The notes under the pieces are model-generated. The model was not told where the DNA came from and did not search any database. It worked only from the letters and a program-made list of their open reading frames with translations. The position numbers and the translations under genes were made by a program. This document shows positions 9,630-19,595 of a stretch of 64,000 bases of DNA, piece by piece. Every line of letters begins with the position of its first letter. Position 1 is the first letter of the stretch. Source of the DNA: Streptomyces sioyaensis (GTDB lineage Bacteria > Actinomycetota > Actinomycetes > Streptomycetales > Streptomycetaceae); contig NZ_SDIF01000003.1 of NCBI RefSeq assembly GCF_004122735.1, positions 62,001-126,000 of the forward strand, given 5' to 3'.

Positions 9630-11051
9630 CTACGGCTGTGACGGGCGGGTCATCCGCAGCACGTCCAGCGCCTCGTCCAGCTGCTCCTCGCTCAGCAGCC
9701 CCCGCTCGACATACCCGCCCTCCAGGACGACCTGACGGATGGTCTTCCGCTCGGCCAGGGACCGCTTGGCGACCTTGGCGGCCTCCTCGTAGCCCAGGTA
9801 CCTGTTGAGCGGGGTGACGACCGACGGCGACGACTCGGCGTACTCCCGGGCCCGTTCGGCGTTGGCCGTGATGCCGTCGACGGTCCGGTCCGCGAGCAGC
9901 CGCGCCACATTGGCCAGCAGTCGCACCGACTCCAGCACATTCTTCGCGATCACCGGCAGCATCACGTTCAGCTCGAAATTGCCGGCCGCCCCCGCTGCCG
10001 CCACCGTCGCGTCGTTCCCGGTGACTTGCGCCGCGACCATCAGCACCGCCTCCGGGATCACCGGGTTGACCTTCCCCGGCATGATCGACGAGCCCGGCTG
10101 CAGATCCGGCAGCGCGATCTCCGCCAGTCCGGTACGCGGCCCGGACGCCATCCACCGCAGGTCGTTCGCGATCTTCGTCAGCCCGACCCCGATCGTCCGC
10201 AGTTGCCCGCTGGTCTCCACGAGCCCGTCGCGCGCCCCCTGCGCCTCGAAGTGGTTGCGCGCCTCGGTCAGTGGCAGCCCGGTCACCCGCGCCACCTCGG
10301 CGATCACCGCCGCCGGGAAACCGGGCGGGGTGTTGATCCCGGTGCCCACCGCCGTACCGCCCAGCGGCAGTTCCGCCAGCCGCGGCAACGAGGCCCGCAG
10401 CCGCTCGACGCCGTACCGCACCTGGGCGGCATAGCCGCCGAACTCCTGCCCCAGCGTCACCGGCGTGGCGTCCATCAGATGCGTCCGCCCCGACTTCACG
10501 ACCTCGGCGAACTCCTCCGCCTTGCGCTCCAGCGCCTCCGCCAGATGCTCCAGCGCCGGGATCAGATCGTTGAGGACGGCAGACGTCGCCGCGACGTGGA
10601 TCGAGGACGGGAAGACGTCGTTGGACGACTGGCTCGCGTTGACGTGGTCGTTCGGGTGCACCTCCCGGCCCAGCCGCTCGCTCGCCAGCGTCGCGATGAC
10701 CTCGTTGGCGTTCATGTTCGACGACGTCCCGGACCCGGTCTGGAACACATCGACGGGGAAGTGGTCGTCCCACTGCCCCTCGGCGACGGCCGCCGCCGCC
10801 TCCTGGACCGCGGCCGCGATGTCCTTGTCCAATACGCCCAGCTCGCCGTTGACCAGGGCGGCCGCGCCCTTGATCCGGGCCAGCGCCTCGATGTGCGCCC
10901 GCTCCAGCCGCTGTCCGGACAGGGGGAAGTTCTCCACCGCCCGCTGCGTCTGCGCCCGCCACTTGGCGTGCGCGGGCACCCGCACCTCGCCCATCGAGTC
11001 GTGCTCGGTCCTGAAGCCGCCGGCGCTGCCGGATGCGCTGTTGTCACTCAT
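9630..11051 (-). CDS. fumC: Class II fumarate hydratase
   Basis: 473 aa, the usual length for the iron-independent fumarase that interconverts fumarate and L-malate in the TCA cycle. Signature sequences are [47 protein letters not shown] and the fumarase/aspartase loop [15 protein letters not shown] at about residues 318-332. Start taken at ATG 11051 (MSDNSASG); the frame is open to 11093 but that part lacks family similarity. The Shine-Dalgarno is weak. A second, unrelated iron-sulfur fumarase is encoded about 2 kb away, so the strain can run the reaction with or without an Fe-S cluster. Confidence 0.97.
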   Translation of the reverse strand: MSDNSASGSAGGFRTEHDSMGEVRVPAHAKWRAQTQRAVENFPLSGQRLERAHIEALARIKGAAALVNGELGVLDKDIAAAVQEAAAAVAEGQWDDHFPVDVFQTGSGTSSNMNANEVIATLASERLGREVHPNDHVNASQSSNDVFPSSIHVAATSAVLNDLIPALEHLAEALERKAEEFAEVVKSGRTHLMDATPVTLGQEFGGYAAQVRYGVERLRASLPRLAELPLGGTAVGTGINTPPGFPAAVIAEVARVTGLPLTEARNHFEAQGARDGLVETSGQLRTIGVGLTKIANDLRWMASGPRTGLAEIALPDLQPGSSIMPGKVNPVIPEAVLMVAAQVTGNDATVAAAGAAGNFELNVMLPVIAKNVLESVRLLANVARLLADRTVDGITANAERAREYAESSPSVVTPLNRYLGYEEAAKVAKRSLAERKTIRQVVLEGGYVERGLLSEEQLDEALDVLRMTRPSQP

Positions 11052-11102
11052 ACCTATGTCAGTGCCCGGGAACCGCGATCTGTTCCCGGGCACCGCCGGA
11101 TG

Positions 11103-11318
11103 TCACCTGCCTGCGGGGCAGCCGCCCTTCAGGCCCGCTATGAAGGCGGCCCAGGCGCGCTCGGGGATGAGCAGGGCGGGCCCGTGCGGATTCTTGCTGT
11201 CACGGACGGGGACGAGGCCGGGGATGTGATCGGCGACCTCGACGCATTCCCCTCCGGCGTTGTTGCTGTAGCTGCTCCTGCGCCATGCAATTGTGCTCAG
11301 GTCCGGGGCGGTTCGCAT
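11103..11318 (-). CDS. DUF397 small protein
   Basis: 71 aa with the DUF397 pattern WRRSSYSNNAGGECVEVAD, VRDSKNPHGPALLIP and WAAFIAGLKGG. DUF397 proteins are actinomycete-specific and usually encoded directly after an XRE/DUF5753 regulator, as here. The reading frame starts 22 bp inside the 3' end of that regulator gene, so translation is probably coupled. Several such pairs (for example BldB-like and WhiJ systems) influence development, and the small protein is thought to bind or modulate the regulator. This pair's own target is unknown. Confidence 0.92.
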   Translation of the reverse strand: MRTAPDLSTIAWRRSSYSNNAGGECVEVADHIPGLVPVRDSKNPHGPALLIPERAWAAFIAGLKGGCPAGR

Positions 11319-12145
11319 GGTGTCCAGTCCTCCGTCGCTGCTCGGATCATCGCCTCGGAGTCACGAGGTGAGAGGGCCATGGCCTTGAGCAGATCGTAGG
11401 ACTCCTCCAGCTCCACCACCTCGTCCCGGTCCTCGACGATCGTTCCGGACCGGCTGCCTTCCAGATAGGCCAGGAGCGGCTCGTCGGGCAGCGTGTAGAG
11501 GGTCAGCGAACCGCCCATCTCGGCATGCTCGCCGGCGTCGTACGGCAGGACCTGGATGGTGACGTGCGGCGATGTCCCGCGCTCGATCAGGGACACCATT
11601 TGATGGCGCATCACGTCCGGGCTGCCGACCCGGCGACGCAGCACCGCCTCGTCCAGGATGAACCAGCACCTGGGTGGTTTCGGCAGTGCCAGGCGCGTCT
11701 GCCGGTCGATCCGGGCCGTCGCCATCGCCTCGATTTCCGCGTCCGGGGCGTACGGATGGCCGCAGCGCAGTGACCGCAGTGCAAGCTCCGGCGTCTGAAG
11801 CAGGCCAGGGACGGTGGCACTCGCATACTGCCGGATGACGGTTGCCCGGCTCGCGATCTCGATCACTCGGCGGAACCTGCGGGGGAACGGCTCCTTCCGT
11901 GCGAGTTCGTACAGGCTCGTGAAGAGCCCGTCGGTACCGAAGCAGGTGTCCAGCCTCGCCGGCAGGTCGTCGTACGGCAGAGACTCCGCCCGTTCGATCC
12001 GTGCCAGGTGGGACTTGCTGTAGTTCAGCTCCTCGGCGAGGCGTCTCAGCGACAGACCGGCCTTCTCGCGGTGGTGCCGGAGCCTCGCGCCGAACAGGTC
12101 GCGCGCCGAGCGGTCCGGTGAGAGGTCATGCGGCTCAAACGCCAT
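11297..12145 (-). CDS. XRE-family regulator with DUF5753 domain (WhiJ-like)
   Basis: 282 aa. The N-terminal helix-turn-helix spans ~18-72 (FGARLRHHREKAGLSLRRLA, NYSKSHLARIERAESLP). The rest is DUF5753: ATVIRQYASATVPGLLQTPE, RIDRQTRLAL, then FILDEAVLRRRVGSPDVMRHQ, VTIQVLPYDAGEHAEMGGS. This is the standard architecture of WhiJ-like regulators, which pair with DUF397 partners and act in developmental or antibiotic control. It overlaps the DUF397 gene downstream and is divergent from two small ORFs that often accompany such pairs. Confidence 0.93.
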   Translation of the reverse strand: MAFEPHDLSPDRSARDLFGARLRHHREKAGLSLRRLAEELNYSKSHLARIERAESLPYDDLPARLDTCFGTDGLFTSLYELARKEPFPRRFRRVIEIASRATVIRQYASATVPGLLQTPELALRSLRCGHPYAPDAEIEAMATARIDRQTRLALPKPPRCWFILDEAVLRRRVGSPDVMRHQMVSLIERGTSPHVTIQVLPYDAGEHAEMGGSLTLYTLPDEPLLAYLEGSRSGTIVEDRDEVVELEESYDLLKAMALSPRDSEAMIRAATEDWTPCEPPRT

Positions 12146-12307
12146 TGGTCCGTTCCTCCTCTGTCCCGTAGTCGGGCGTGGGACAGCAACCCTCTGTTGA
12201 TCGTAGTCAGCTCAGAGCAACCATGAGGGCACAGAAGGTAATTACCCCGGCGGCCGCCACAACGGCCCCGGGGCATGGCCAACGCTTGATCCACAAGGAG
12301 CGTCAAC

Positions 12308-12583
12308 ATGGTGGAGCTTATTGCCCGTTGCCTCGCCTGGGTGGGGGCTTTACTCATTCCACGGGCGTCGGGGCGGCACCGGGCGCTCGCCCCCTCGGCG
12401 CACCACTGCCCGGTGGTCGTCCGTACGGTCCTCGTGCGGCCCTGGAACCCGCCGCCGCTGCCGGGGCGCGTACGCCGCCACAGGCCCGCCGAACCAAGGG
12501 TGGACGGCGACGCCACGCCCCTCGTGCGCCCCTACTACGCCGCGTACGAGCGACGCCCGCAGCCCGCGGAGGTGGTCTGGTGA
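12308..12583 (+). CDS. Small Arg/Pro-rich protein of unknown function
   Basis: 91 aa, ATG start behind aaggag at suitable spacing. The first ~18 residues (MVELIARCLAWVGALLIP) are hydrophobic. The rest is Arg/Pro-rich, ending PYYAAYERRPQPAEVVW. No known domain is recognised. It is divergent from an XRE/DUF397 pair and its stop overlaps the next small gene (GTGA), so the two are likely co-expressed. Reading-frame support comes from the ribosome binding site, coupling and G/C at third positions. Confidence 0.6.
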   Translation: MVELIARCLAWVGALLIPRASGRHRALAPSAHHCPVVVRTVLVRPWNPPPLPGRVRRHRPAEPRVDGDATPLVRPYYAAYERRPQPAEVVW

Positions 12584-12771
12584 GTGCCGCATCCACGCCG
12601 CCGGGCCGGCCGCCCCGGAAGTCGCTGATGACGATGCGGGTCTACAGCACGACCCGTGAGGGCGTGGTGACGGAGGAACAGGCATCGGTCCATGTCGTGG
12701 CCGGTGACCGATTCGACCCGTACGGGCTCAGCCAGGCATGGCCGCCCTGCGCCTGTCCTCGTCATCGGTGA
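12580..12771 (+). CDS. Small conserved-type protein ending PPCACPRHR
   Basis: 63 aa starting at a GTG that overlaps the upstream stop (GTGA). The core MRVYSTTREGVVTEEQASVH and the C-terminal Cys pair in PPCACPR resemble small unannotated proteins that I recall near XRE/DUF397 loci in streptomycetes. The CxC could bind metal, but this is conjecture. Followed by a strong terminator. Confidence 0.55.
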   Translation: MSAASTPPGRPPRKSLMTMRVYSTTREGVVTEEQASVHVVAGDRFDPYGLSQAWPPCACPRHR

Positions 12772-12803
12772 AGCCATGGCGAACCTGTGGTCGCCACCGG
12801 CAG

Positions 12804-12834
12804 CAGAGCCCCCGACGGAACGTCAGGGGCTCTG
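12804..12834. terminator. Terminator between small ORFs and class I fumarase
   Basis: Stem cagagcccc / ggggctctg continued by gacg / cgtc after one mismatch, closed by a GAA loop. It is between convergent transcription units. Confidence 0.7.
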
Positions 12835-12852
12835 TGGGGTCCTGCGGGTGCG

Positions 12853-14526
<1,674 letters not shown>

Positions 14527-14681
14527 CGAAGGTCATTCCTTACTCGGAGAGGTCCGGCTGGCGTCTACGGCAGCGCCTGAACAGCGTAGAACCCTGGCGG
14601 CCCGGCACGGCTGTGAGGTAAGGCTCAGTCGGTACGCACACCGCTCCGGCAGATGCCTGGTCGCGATCTATCGCGTTTCGG

Positions 14682-14694
14682 TACGCTGGGGTGG
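14682..14694 (+). promoter_or_regulatory. -10 box with leaderless start
   Basis: TACGCT (14682-14687) lies 6 nt before GTG 14694 and there is no Shine-Dalgarno, the arrangement expected for a leaderless mRNA. It favours GTG 14694 over the adjacent GTG 14691. Confidence 0.5.
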
Positions 14695-15557
14695 TGGATG
14701 CAGACAACGGGGGACGACCGGGCCCTGACACCCCGCCCGGACCGCTTCAGAAGCAGGACCCGCGGCAGGACGGGCAGCCGGTGAAACCGGCCGAACCGGC
14801 ACCCGCCGCGGTGGCCGAGGGCGACATCCGTGCGTCCGACGCGGACCGCGACCGGGTCGCCGAGATCCTCCGCGAGGCCCTCGCGGAGGGCCGGCTGGAC
14901 CCGGAGGAGCACGCCGAGCGGATCGACACGGTCTACCGCGCCAAGACCATGGGCGAACTGGAGCCCGTCCTGCGGGATCTGCCCGCGGCGCGCGGCGGCC
15001 GTCCGCAGCCGGGCCCCGGCGGCGATGCCTACGGGGCCGGCGCCCCGGTCCCGGACCAGAATCTCGTCGCGATCTTCAGCGCCTCGGTCCGCAAGGGCCG
15101 CTGGCAGGTTCCCGCGCGGATCAACGCCTTCGCGCTCTTCGGCGCCATCGAGATCGATCTGACCGAGGCGGTCTTCCCGCAGCAGCAGGTCCGGATCAAT
15201 GCCACGTCGATCTTCGGCAGCGTGGAGATCCGGGTGCCGGAGAACATCACGCTGCGCAGCAACGGCTCCGGCGTGCTGGGCAGCTTCGAGGTCGAGGCCA
15301 ACGACGCGGAGGACGCCGACGCCCCGCAGGTCCTGGTCAACGGCTGTGCCGTACTGGGCAGCGTGGAGGCCCGGCTCAAGCGGGGCGCCTGGATACGCGA
15401 TCTGCGCGACCGGCTGCGCGAGGGGCGCCGCGAGCTGCGGCACCAGCTGCGCGACGAGCACCGCGAGCGGCACGAGCAACTGCGCCAGGAGCGCCGGGAC
15501 ATGCACGAGCAGCTGCGCTCCGAACGCCGCGAACGCCGGGACCGTTTCCGCAAGTGA
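14694..15557 (+). CDS. DUF1707 / LiaF-like (DUF2154-type) cytoplasmic protein with charged coil
   Basis: 287 aa. After a disordered Pro/Gln-rich start, DUF1707 spans ~45-100 (DIRASDADRDRVAEILREAL, RLDPEEHAERIDTVYRAKTM). A beta-rich domain follows with repeated FSASVRKGRWQVPARINAFA, FGAIEIDLTEA, IFGSVEIRVPE and VLGSFEVEA, like the cell-wall-stress sensor LiaF C-terminus. The last ~60 residues alternate Arg and Glu (DRLREGRRELRHQLRDEHRE), probably a long charged helix. No membrane segment is seen, so unlike LiaF it is not obviously membrane-anchored. Function unknown; the DUF1707 module is common at the N-terminus of actinobacterial envelope-associated proteins. Confidence 0.85.
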   Translation: MDADNGGRPGPDTPPGPLQKQDPRQDGQPVKPAEPAPAAVAEGDIRASDADRDRVAEILREALAEGRLDPEEHAERIDTVYRAKTMGELEPVLRDLPAARGGRPQPGPGGDAYGAGAPVPDQNLVAIFSASVRKGRWQVPARINAFALFGAIEIDLTEAVFPQQQVRINATSIFGSVEIRVPENITLRSNGSGVLGSFEVEANDAEDADAPQVLVNGCAVLGSVEARLKRGAWIRDLRDRLREGRRELRHQLRDEHRERHEQLRQERRDMHEQLRSERRERRDRFRK

Positions 15558-15794
15558 CCGTCTGGCCCGGGGCGGAGTCCGTTCTCCGGGCCATGGGTCG
15601 ACGGGCCGCGCGGGGAAGGCCGTCAGCGGCGGTTTTCTTGTTGTCGCACGATCGCCACGGTGTGCATAAGCGTGCGCACAGCGGGTAGGGCTGGTGCATC
15701 GTCTCTCGTGCGGCTGCGGGGTGCGAAAAAAGGCCGTGCGCAGCGAGACGGGCAAGGGTGATTCTCTCGCCGAAGCCGTCGTCAGGAGTGGACC

Positions 15795-16154
15795 GTGCTG
15801 CTACCGCATCAGACCCTGCAGGATGCCGCTGTCGTACCGCCCCCGCAAGTGCCTGATCGTGACGAAGCCGGTCCCTGGCATTCGGAGGCGGTGTGCCGCC
15901 GGGATGAGGCCGGGCTGTTCTTCGCGCCGTCGAAGGAGCCGACCGCCGCGCGGCTGGCCAGGGAGGAGGCCGCAAAGCGGGTGTGCGCCCGGTGTCCGGT
16001 GATGGTCGAGTGCCGGGAGCATGCGCTGCTCCAGCCCGAGCCGTACGGCGTCTGGGGCGGGCTGACCGCGGCCGAGCGCCGGGTCGTGCTGACCCGGCGG
16101 CGGCGCCGGGAGTCCGAACTCCAGCGTGCGGCCCATTTGCCCGCGGCAGGCTGA
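15795..16154 (+). CDS. WhiB-like (Wbl) iron-sulfur transcription factor
   Basis: 119 aa, GTG start after cagGAGtgg. The four cluster-binding cysteines appear as AVC followed by RVCARCPVMVEC, the classical C-Xn-C-X2-C-X5-C pattern. The following turn PYGVWGGLTAAERR is the Wbl signature that contacts sigma-A, and the basic tail LTRRRRRE suits DNA binding. Wbl proteins hold an O2/NO-sensitive 4Fe-4S cluster. From its place next to glpX, this is likely the orthologue of the gene called wblI in S. coelicolor (from memory). It has a longer N-terminal extension (~33 residues) than minimal Wbl proteins. Confidence 0.94.
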   Translation: MLLPHQTLQDAAVVPPPQVPDRDEAGPWHSEAVCRRDEAGLFFAPSKEPTAARLAREEAAKRVCARCPVMVECREHALLQPEPYGVWGGLTAAERRVVLTRRRRRESELQRAAHLPAAG

Positions 16155-16203
16155 CCACCGCGACATCGGCTTCGGCTCGTCAGACACCACAGGGCGTATG
16201 GGC

Positions 16204-16244
16204 CACTTCGCCCCCGCCGGAGACTCTCCGGCGGGGGCGAAGTG
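16204..16244. terminator. Very strong bidirectional terminator
   Basis: Two perfectly complementary 20-nt arms (cacttcgcccccgccggaga and its complement) around a single base, between the convergent wbl and glpX genes. Confidence 0.85.
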
Positions 16245-16280
16245 TGTGGTCGCCGGCGGGCAGGGGCTGCCGGGGCGCCG

Positions 16281-17312
16281 TCAGCTGGGGCGCTCGAAGT
16301 CCACCGAGCTGTACGCACGCAGCTTGGACAGCCGGTGCTGGGAGTCGATCTGCCGGATCGTGCCGGACTTGGAACGCATCACCAGGGACTGGGTGTAGGC
16401 GTTCTCGGCGCGGTAGCGCACGCCGCGCAGCAACTCGCCGTCGGTGATGCCGGTGGCGACGAAGAAGACGTTGTCGCCCTGGACCAGGTCCTCGATCTGG
16501 AGCACCTTGTCCAGGTCGTGCCCGGCCGCCAGCGCGCGCTCGCGCTCCTCGTCGTCCTTGGGCCACAACTTGCCCTGGAAGGAGCCGCCCAGACACTTCA
16601 GCGCACAGGCCGCGATGATCCCCTCGGGCGTACCGCCGATGCCCAGCAGCAGGTCGACGCCGGTGCCCTCGCGGGCCGCCATGATCGCGCCGGCGACGTC
16701 GCCGTCGGCGATGAACTTGATCCGGGCCCCGGCCTCTCGGACCTCCTTGACCAGGCCCTCGTGGCGGGGCCGGTCGAGGATGACCACGGTGACGTCCTCG
16801 ACCGCGGACTTCTTCGCCTTGGCGATCCGCTTGATGTTCACCGCCACCGGCGCCGTGATGTCGACGAAGTCGGCGGCCTCCGGGCCCGTGGCGAGCTTGT
16901 CCATGTAGAAGACCGCGGACGGGTCGAACATCGAGCCGCGCTCGGCCACCGCCAGCACGGACACGGCGTTCGCCATGCCCTTGGCGGTCAGCGTCGTCCC
17001 GTCCACCGGGTCGACGGCCACGTCGCACTCCGGCCCGGTCCCGTCTCCCACCCGCTCGCCGTTGTAGAGCATCGGGGCGTTGTCCTTCTCGCCCTCCCCG
17101 ATGACCACGACGCCGTTCATCGACACGGTGTGGATCAGGGCGCGCATGGCCTTCACCGCCGCGCCGTCCGCGCCGTTCTTGTCACCTCGCCCCACCCAGC
17201 GGCCCGATGCCATGGCACCGGCCTCGGTGACCCGGACGAGTTCCAGGGCGAGGTTGCGGTCCGGGGCCTCGGGGCTGACCTCAAGTTGGGACGGGAGATG
17301 ATGCTCGGTCAT
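16281..17312 (-). CDS. glpX: Class II fructose-1,6-bisphosphatase
   Basis: 343 aa, normal GlpX length. Metal and substrate motifs are [20 protein letters not shown] (~residues 70-90), [20 protein letters not shown] (~98-117) and [23 protein letters not shown] (~220-243). It removes the 1-phosphate from fructose 1,6-bisphosphate in gluconeogenesis and is the usual FBPase of actinobacteria. Start ATG 17312. It has its own transcription unit, with a strong terminator after it. Confidence 0.97.
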   Translation of the reverse strand: MTEHHLPSQLEVSPEAPDRNLALELVRVTEAGAMASGRWVGRGDKNGADGAAVKAMRALIHTVSMNGVVVIGEGEKDNAPMLYNGERVGDGTGPECDVAVDPVDGTTLTAKGMANAVSVLAVAERGSMFDPSAVFYMDKLATGPEAADFVDITAPVAVNIKRIAKAKKSAVEDVTVVILDRPRHEGLVKEVREAGARIKFIADGDVAGAIMAAREGTGVDLLLGIGGTPEGIIAACALKCLGGSFQGKLWPKDDEERERALAAGHDLDKVLQIEDLVQGDNVFFVATGITDGELLRGVRYRAENAYTQSLVMRSKSGTIRQIDSQHRLSKLRAYSSVDFERPS

Positions 17313-17558
17313 CGAGCGACCTTTCTGTACGGCGACGGCCGTGAAGGACGAGGGTGGCTGTGCGGCGGTGCGGAGGTTTCCCCAGAGGCACTGTGGGGTC
17401 TCCCCAGAGGCTCACAGTATCTTCCGGCCGCCAAAATGAGCAGTGGGCCCTTCGCATGAGCGGCCCCCGGGCAGCCGGGATCCGGGGCGAATACGCAGGT
17501 GGGGGGCTTTGCCGGGGGGTGTGTCGGAGCCGCCGCGGGGATGGGGGACGATAGGGGC

Positions 17559-18104
17559 GTGGCAGGTATGCGAGGCAGGCAGACGGTGCGGGACATGGTC
17601 CTGTCACTGGCGGTGATCGGCATTCTCGTCGGGGTGATCTACGTCTTCATCCCGCACGACGAGAGCGCCGACGCGGAGAAGGCCGCGGTCAAGACGGTCG
17701 ACTACCGCGTGGAGCTGATCACGGCCCGGCGGGCGGCGCCGTACCCGGTCGCCGCACCCCAGGGGCTGCCCAAGACCTGGCGCGCCACCTCCGTTTCCTA
17801 CCGGGCGAGCGAGGACGGCAAGGGCGGCGCCTGGCATCTGGGCATGCTCGACCCGGAGCAGCAGTACGCGGCCATAGAGCAGAGCGACGCGGCGCCGCGC
17901 CAGTTCATCAAGGACGTCACGCTCGGCGCGACCAAGGTCGAGGGCAAGCAGGCCGTCGGCAGCAAGAAGTGGGACCGCTACGAGGGGGACAAGTACCGGG
18001 CGCTGGTCCGCCAGGAGCCCGGGGTGACCACGGTCGTCACGGGCACCGCGCCGTACGGGCGGCTCGCCGATCTGGCCGCCGCGCTGGTCGCGAAGAAGAC
18101 CTGA
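17559..18104 (+). CDS. DUF4245 single-pass membrane protein
   Basis: 181 aa from GTG 17559 (aggggc before it); the open frame extends back to 17499 but that part is Gly-rich and unlikely. The N-terminal segment TVRDMVLSLAVIGILVGVIYVFIP is a membrane anchor. The outside part contains the DUF4245 core: PYPVAAPQGLPKTWRATSVS, GAWHLGMLDPEQQYAAIEQS, KWDRYEGDKYRALVR. Actinobacterial family of unknown role, normally encoded divergent from glpX as here. Confidence 0.85.
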   Translation: MAGMRGRQTVRDMVLSLAVIGILVGVIYVFIPHDESADAEKAAVKTVDYRVELITARRAAPYPVAAPQGLPKTWRATSVSYRASEDGKGGAWHLGMLDPEQQYAAIEQSDAAPRQFIKDVTLGATKVEGKQAVGSKKWDRYEGDKYRALVRQEPGVTTVVTGTAPYGRLADLAAALVAKKT

Positions 18105-18111
18105 GCGCCGG

Positions 18112-18228
18112 GCTGCGGAACGCTTGAGCGCCGCCGTTCCGCGAAGGGCTTGAACGGCGCCGGTCTGCGAAAGGCTTGAGTCGCCGACCTGCGCACGACG
18201 TGGGCGCTCGCCTGCGAAAGGCTTGAAA
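18112..18228. repeat. Four imperfect copies of ctgcgaaaggcttga
   Basis: Variants start near 18112 (ctgcggaacgcttga), 18139 (ccgcgaagggcttga), 18165 (ctgcgaaaggcttga) and 18212 (ctgcgaaaggcttga), in the gap after the DUF4245 gene. Spacing is 27, 26 and 47 bp. No coding function is seen. Confidence 0.65.
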
Positions 18229-18270
18229 AGGGGCCAGACGGGCGGGAAACCGCGGGTGGGTCCGAGTGGA

Positions 18271-18313
18271 CGAGGAGGCCGCCGCACCCGGAAGGGATGC
18301 GGCGGCCTCCTCG
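18271..18313. terminator. Bidirectional terminator
   Basis: Perfect 16-bp stem cgaggaggccgccgca / tgcggcggcctcctcg with an 11-nt loop, between the convergent DUF4245 and nitroreductase genes. Confidence 0.8.
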
Positions 18314-18345
18314 TTGCGCAGGGCCCTGCGGGGCCGCGGCGGGGC

Positions 18346-18939
18346 TCAGACGGCGGTGACGGCCTCGTCGAAGGTGAGCCGCGGCGAGCGCGGGAAGAAG
18401 GCGTCGGTGCCCGGCTTGCCGATGTTGATCACGAGGAACGACTTCTGCTTGCCGTCGCCGAAGAACTCCTTGTCGATGCCGGTGAAGTCGAAGCCGGTCA
18501 TCGGGCCGGCGGCCAGGCCGGCGGCGCGGACGCCCACGATGAAGTAGCCGGCCTGGAGGGTGGCGTTCTGGGTGCCGGCGGTCTCGCGGGTCGCGGCCGC
18601 GGAGAAGAACGCGTCCTTGATGCCCGGGGCGTGCGGGAAGAGCTGCGGCAGCTTCTCGTGGAATTCCAGGTCCACGGAGAGGATCGCGGTCAGCGGCGCG
18701 CTGAGGGTCTTCGGGCCGTTGGCGCCCATGGCGTGCGCGACCAGGCGCTGACGGGCCTCCTGCGAACGGACCAGGGTTATCCGCAGCGGCGACTGGTTGA
18801 AGGCGGTCGGGCCGAACTTCACCAGGTCATAGATGGCCTGGATCTGCTCGTCCGTCACGGGCTCGTCCGTGAACGTGTTGGCGGTCTGGGCCTCCCGGAA
18901 GAGAAGGTCCTGCGCGGTGGCGTCAAGGGCGAGAGACAT
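18346..18939 (-). CDS. Nitroreductase-family oxidoreductase (RutE/HadB-like, putative malonic semialdehyde reductase)
   Basis: 197 aa from ATG 18939 (gaggtg upstream). The nitroreductase fold is shown by FREAQTANTFTDEPVTDEQI, LVKFGPTAFNQSPLRITLVR (FMN contact) and ATLQAGYFIVGVRAAGLAAGP. The shape matches RutE-like members, which reduce malonic semialdehyde or quinones/nitro compounds with NAD(P)H and FMN. No rut genes are nearby, so a general reductive role is possible. Its upstream region carries an operator-like palindrome and an unusual 10-bp-periodic repeat. Confidence 0.85.
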   Translation of the reverse strand: MSLALDATAQDLLFREAQTANTFTDEPVTDEQIQAIYDLVKFGPTAFNQSPLRITLVRSQEARQRLVAHAMGANGPKTLSAPLTAILSVDLEFHEKLPQLFPHAPGIKDAFFSAAATRETAGTQNATLQAGYFIVGVRAAGLAAGPMTGFDFTGIDKEFFGDGKQKSFLVINIGKPGTDAFFPRSPRLTFDEAVTAV

Positions 18940-19049
18940 CAAGAGCACCTCGTGGTCAGCTGGGGGCAAGGATCAGCGGCACACAGCGGACCGTGTGGTT
19001 GCTGTGGCCACTGGAGGGTTCTACCGGAAATTACTGTAATCCAGATAGG

Positions 19050-19065
19050 TTAAGTTTCAACTAAA
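19050..19065 (-). promoter_or_regulatory. Operator-like palindrome and putative promoter of the nitroreductase gene
   Basis: ttaagtttcaactaaa is a near-perfect inverted repeat (TTaAGTT-tc-AACTaaA) in a locally AT-rich patch. On the minus strand TTGAAA (overlapping it) and TACAGT 16 nt further on could be the -35 and -10 boxes, so a protein bound here would block RNA polymerase. Nitroreductase genes are often controlled by HxlR/MarR-type regulators; none is adjacent. Confidence 0.4.
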
Positions 19066-19083
19066 TCTGGGTGGTTGTGACCT

Positions 19084-19153
19084 GGTTCACATGTGTTCAC
19101 GTGCGTTCTCGTGAGTTCTCACGACTTCACATGGGTTCACGTGGGTTCCCATG
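19084..19153. repeat. Seven-copy 10-bp-periodic array (NNTTCACRTG type)
   Basis: Seven successive 10-bp units ggTTCACatg, tgTTCACgtg, cgTTCTCgtg, agTTCTCacg, acTTCACatg, ggTTCACgtg, ggTTCCCatg stand in exact 10-bp register. The period equals one helical turn, so the same face is presented each time. It lies between the nitroreductase promoter and the 3' end of xseB and is non-coding. Confidence 0.85.
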
Positions 19154-19227
19154 GGGGGATGCTGGTCGGTTTGCCGGTCATGCGGCGGTGCGGGACGTGC
19201 GGGCCAGTGGCCCCGGCCGGAACCCGG

Positions 19228-19536
19228 CTAGGCGCGTTCCGTCCCCGCCTCGTCCGACGACTCCGCCAGTGCCGCGTCCAGACGGGCCCGGGCGCCGTCC
19301 AGCCAGCGGCGGCAGACCTTCGCCAGCGCCTCGCCGCGCTCCCACAGCGCGAGCGACTCCTCCAGCGTCGTGCCGCCCGCCTCCAGGCTGCGGACGACCT
19401 CGATCAGTTCGTCCCGCGCCTGCTCGTAGCCGAGCGTGGAGTCCAGCGGCTCCACTCCGCTGTCCGTGCCGGTCTCCGCTCCGGCCGCCGCGCCCTGCTC
19501 CGCGTCCGCCGCGCCGTCCGTCTTCGCCTTCGCCAT
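19228..19536 (-). CDS. xseB: Exodeoxyribonuclease VII small subunit
   Basis: 102 aa from ATG 19536 (agggtggg upstream); a GTG at 19545 is an alternative. The conserved core is [55 protein letters not shown]. The small subunit coats the catalytic XseA helices of exonuclease VII, which degrades single-stranded DNA in both directions. The N-terminal ~35 residues are Ala/Gly/Glu-rich, longer than in enterobacteria. It is 59 bp downstream of xseA. Confidence 0.95.
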   Translation of the reverse strand: MAKAKTDGAADAEQGAAAGAETGTDSGVEPLDSTLGYEQARDELIEVVRSLEAGGTTLEESLALWERGEALAKVCRRWLDGARARLDAALAESSDEAGTERA

Positions 19537-19595
19537 GTGTCCCACCCTAAGAGTCCGTATGAGTCCGCAAGAGCGCGGAAGAGTGCGTCTTCGCC

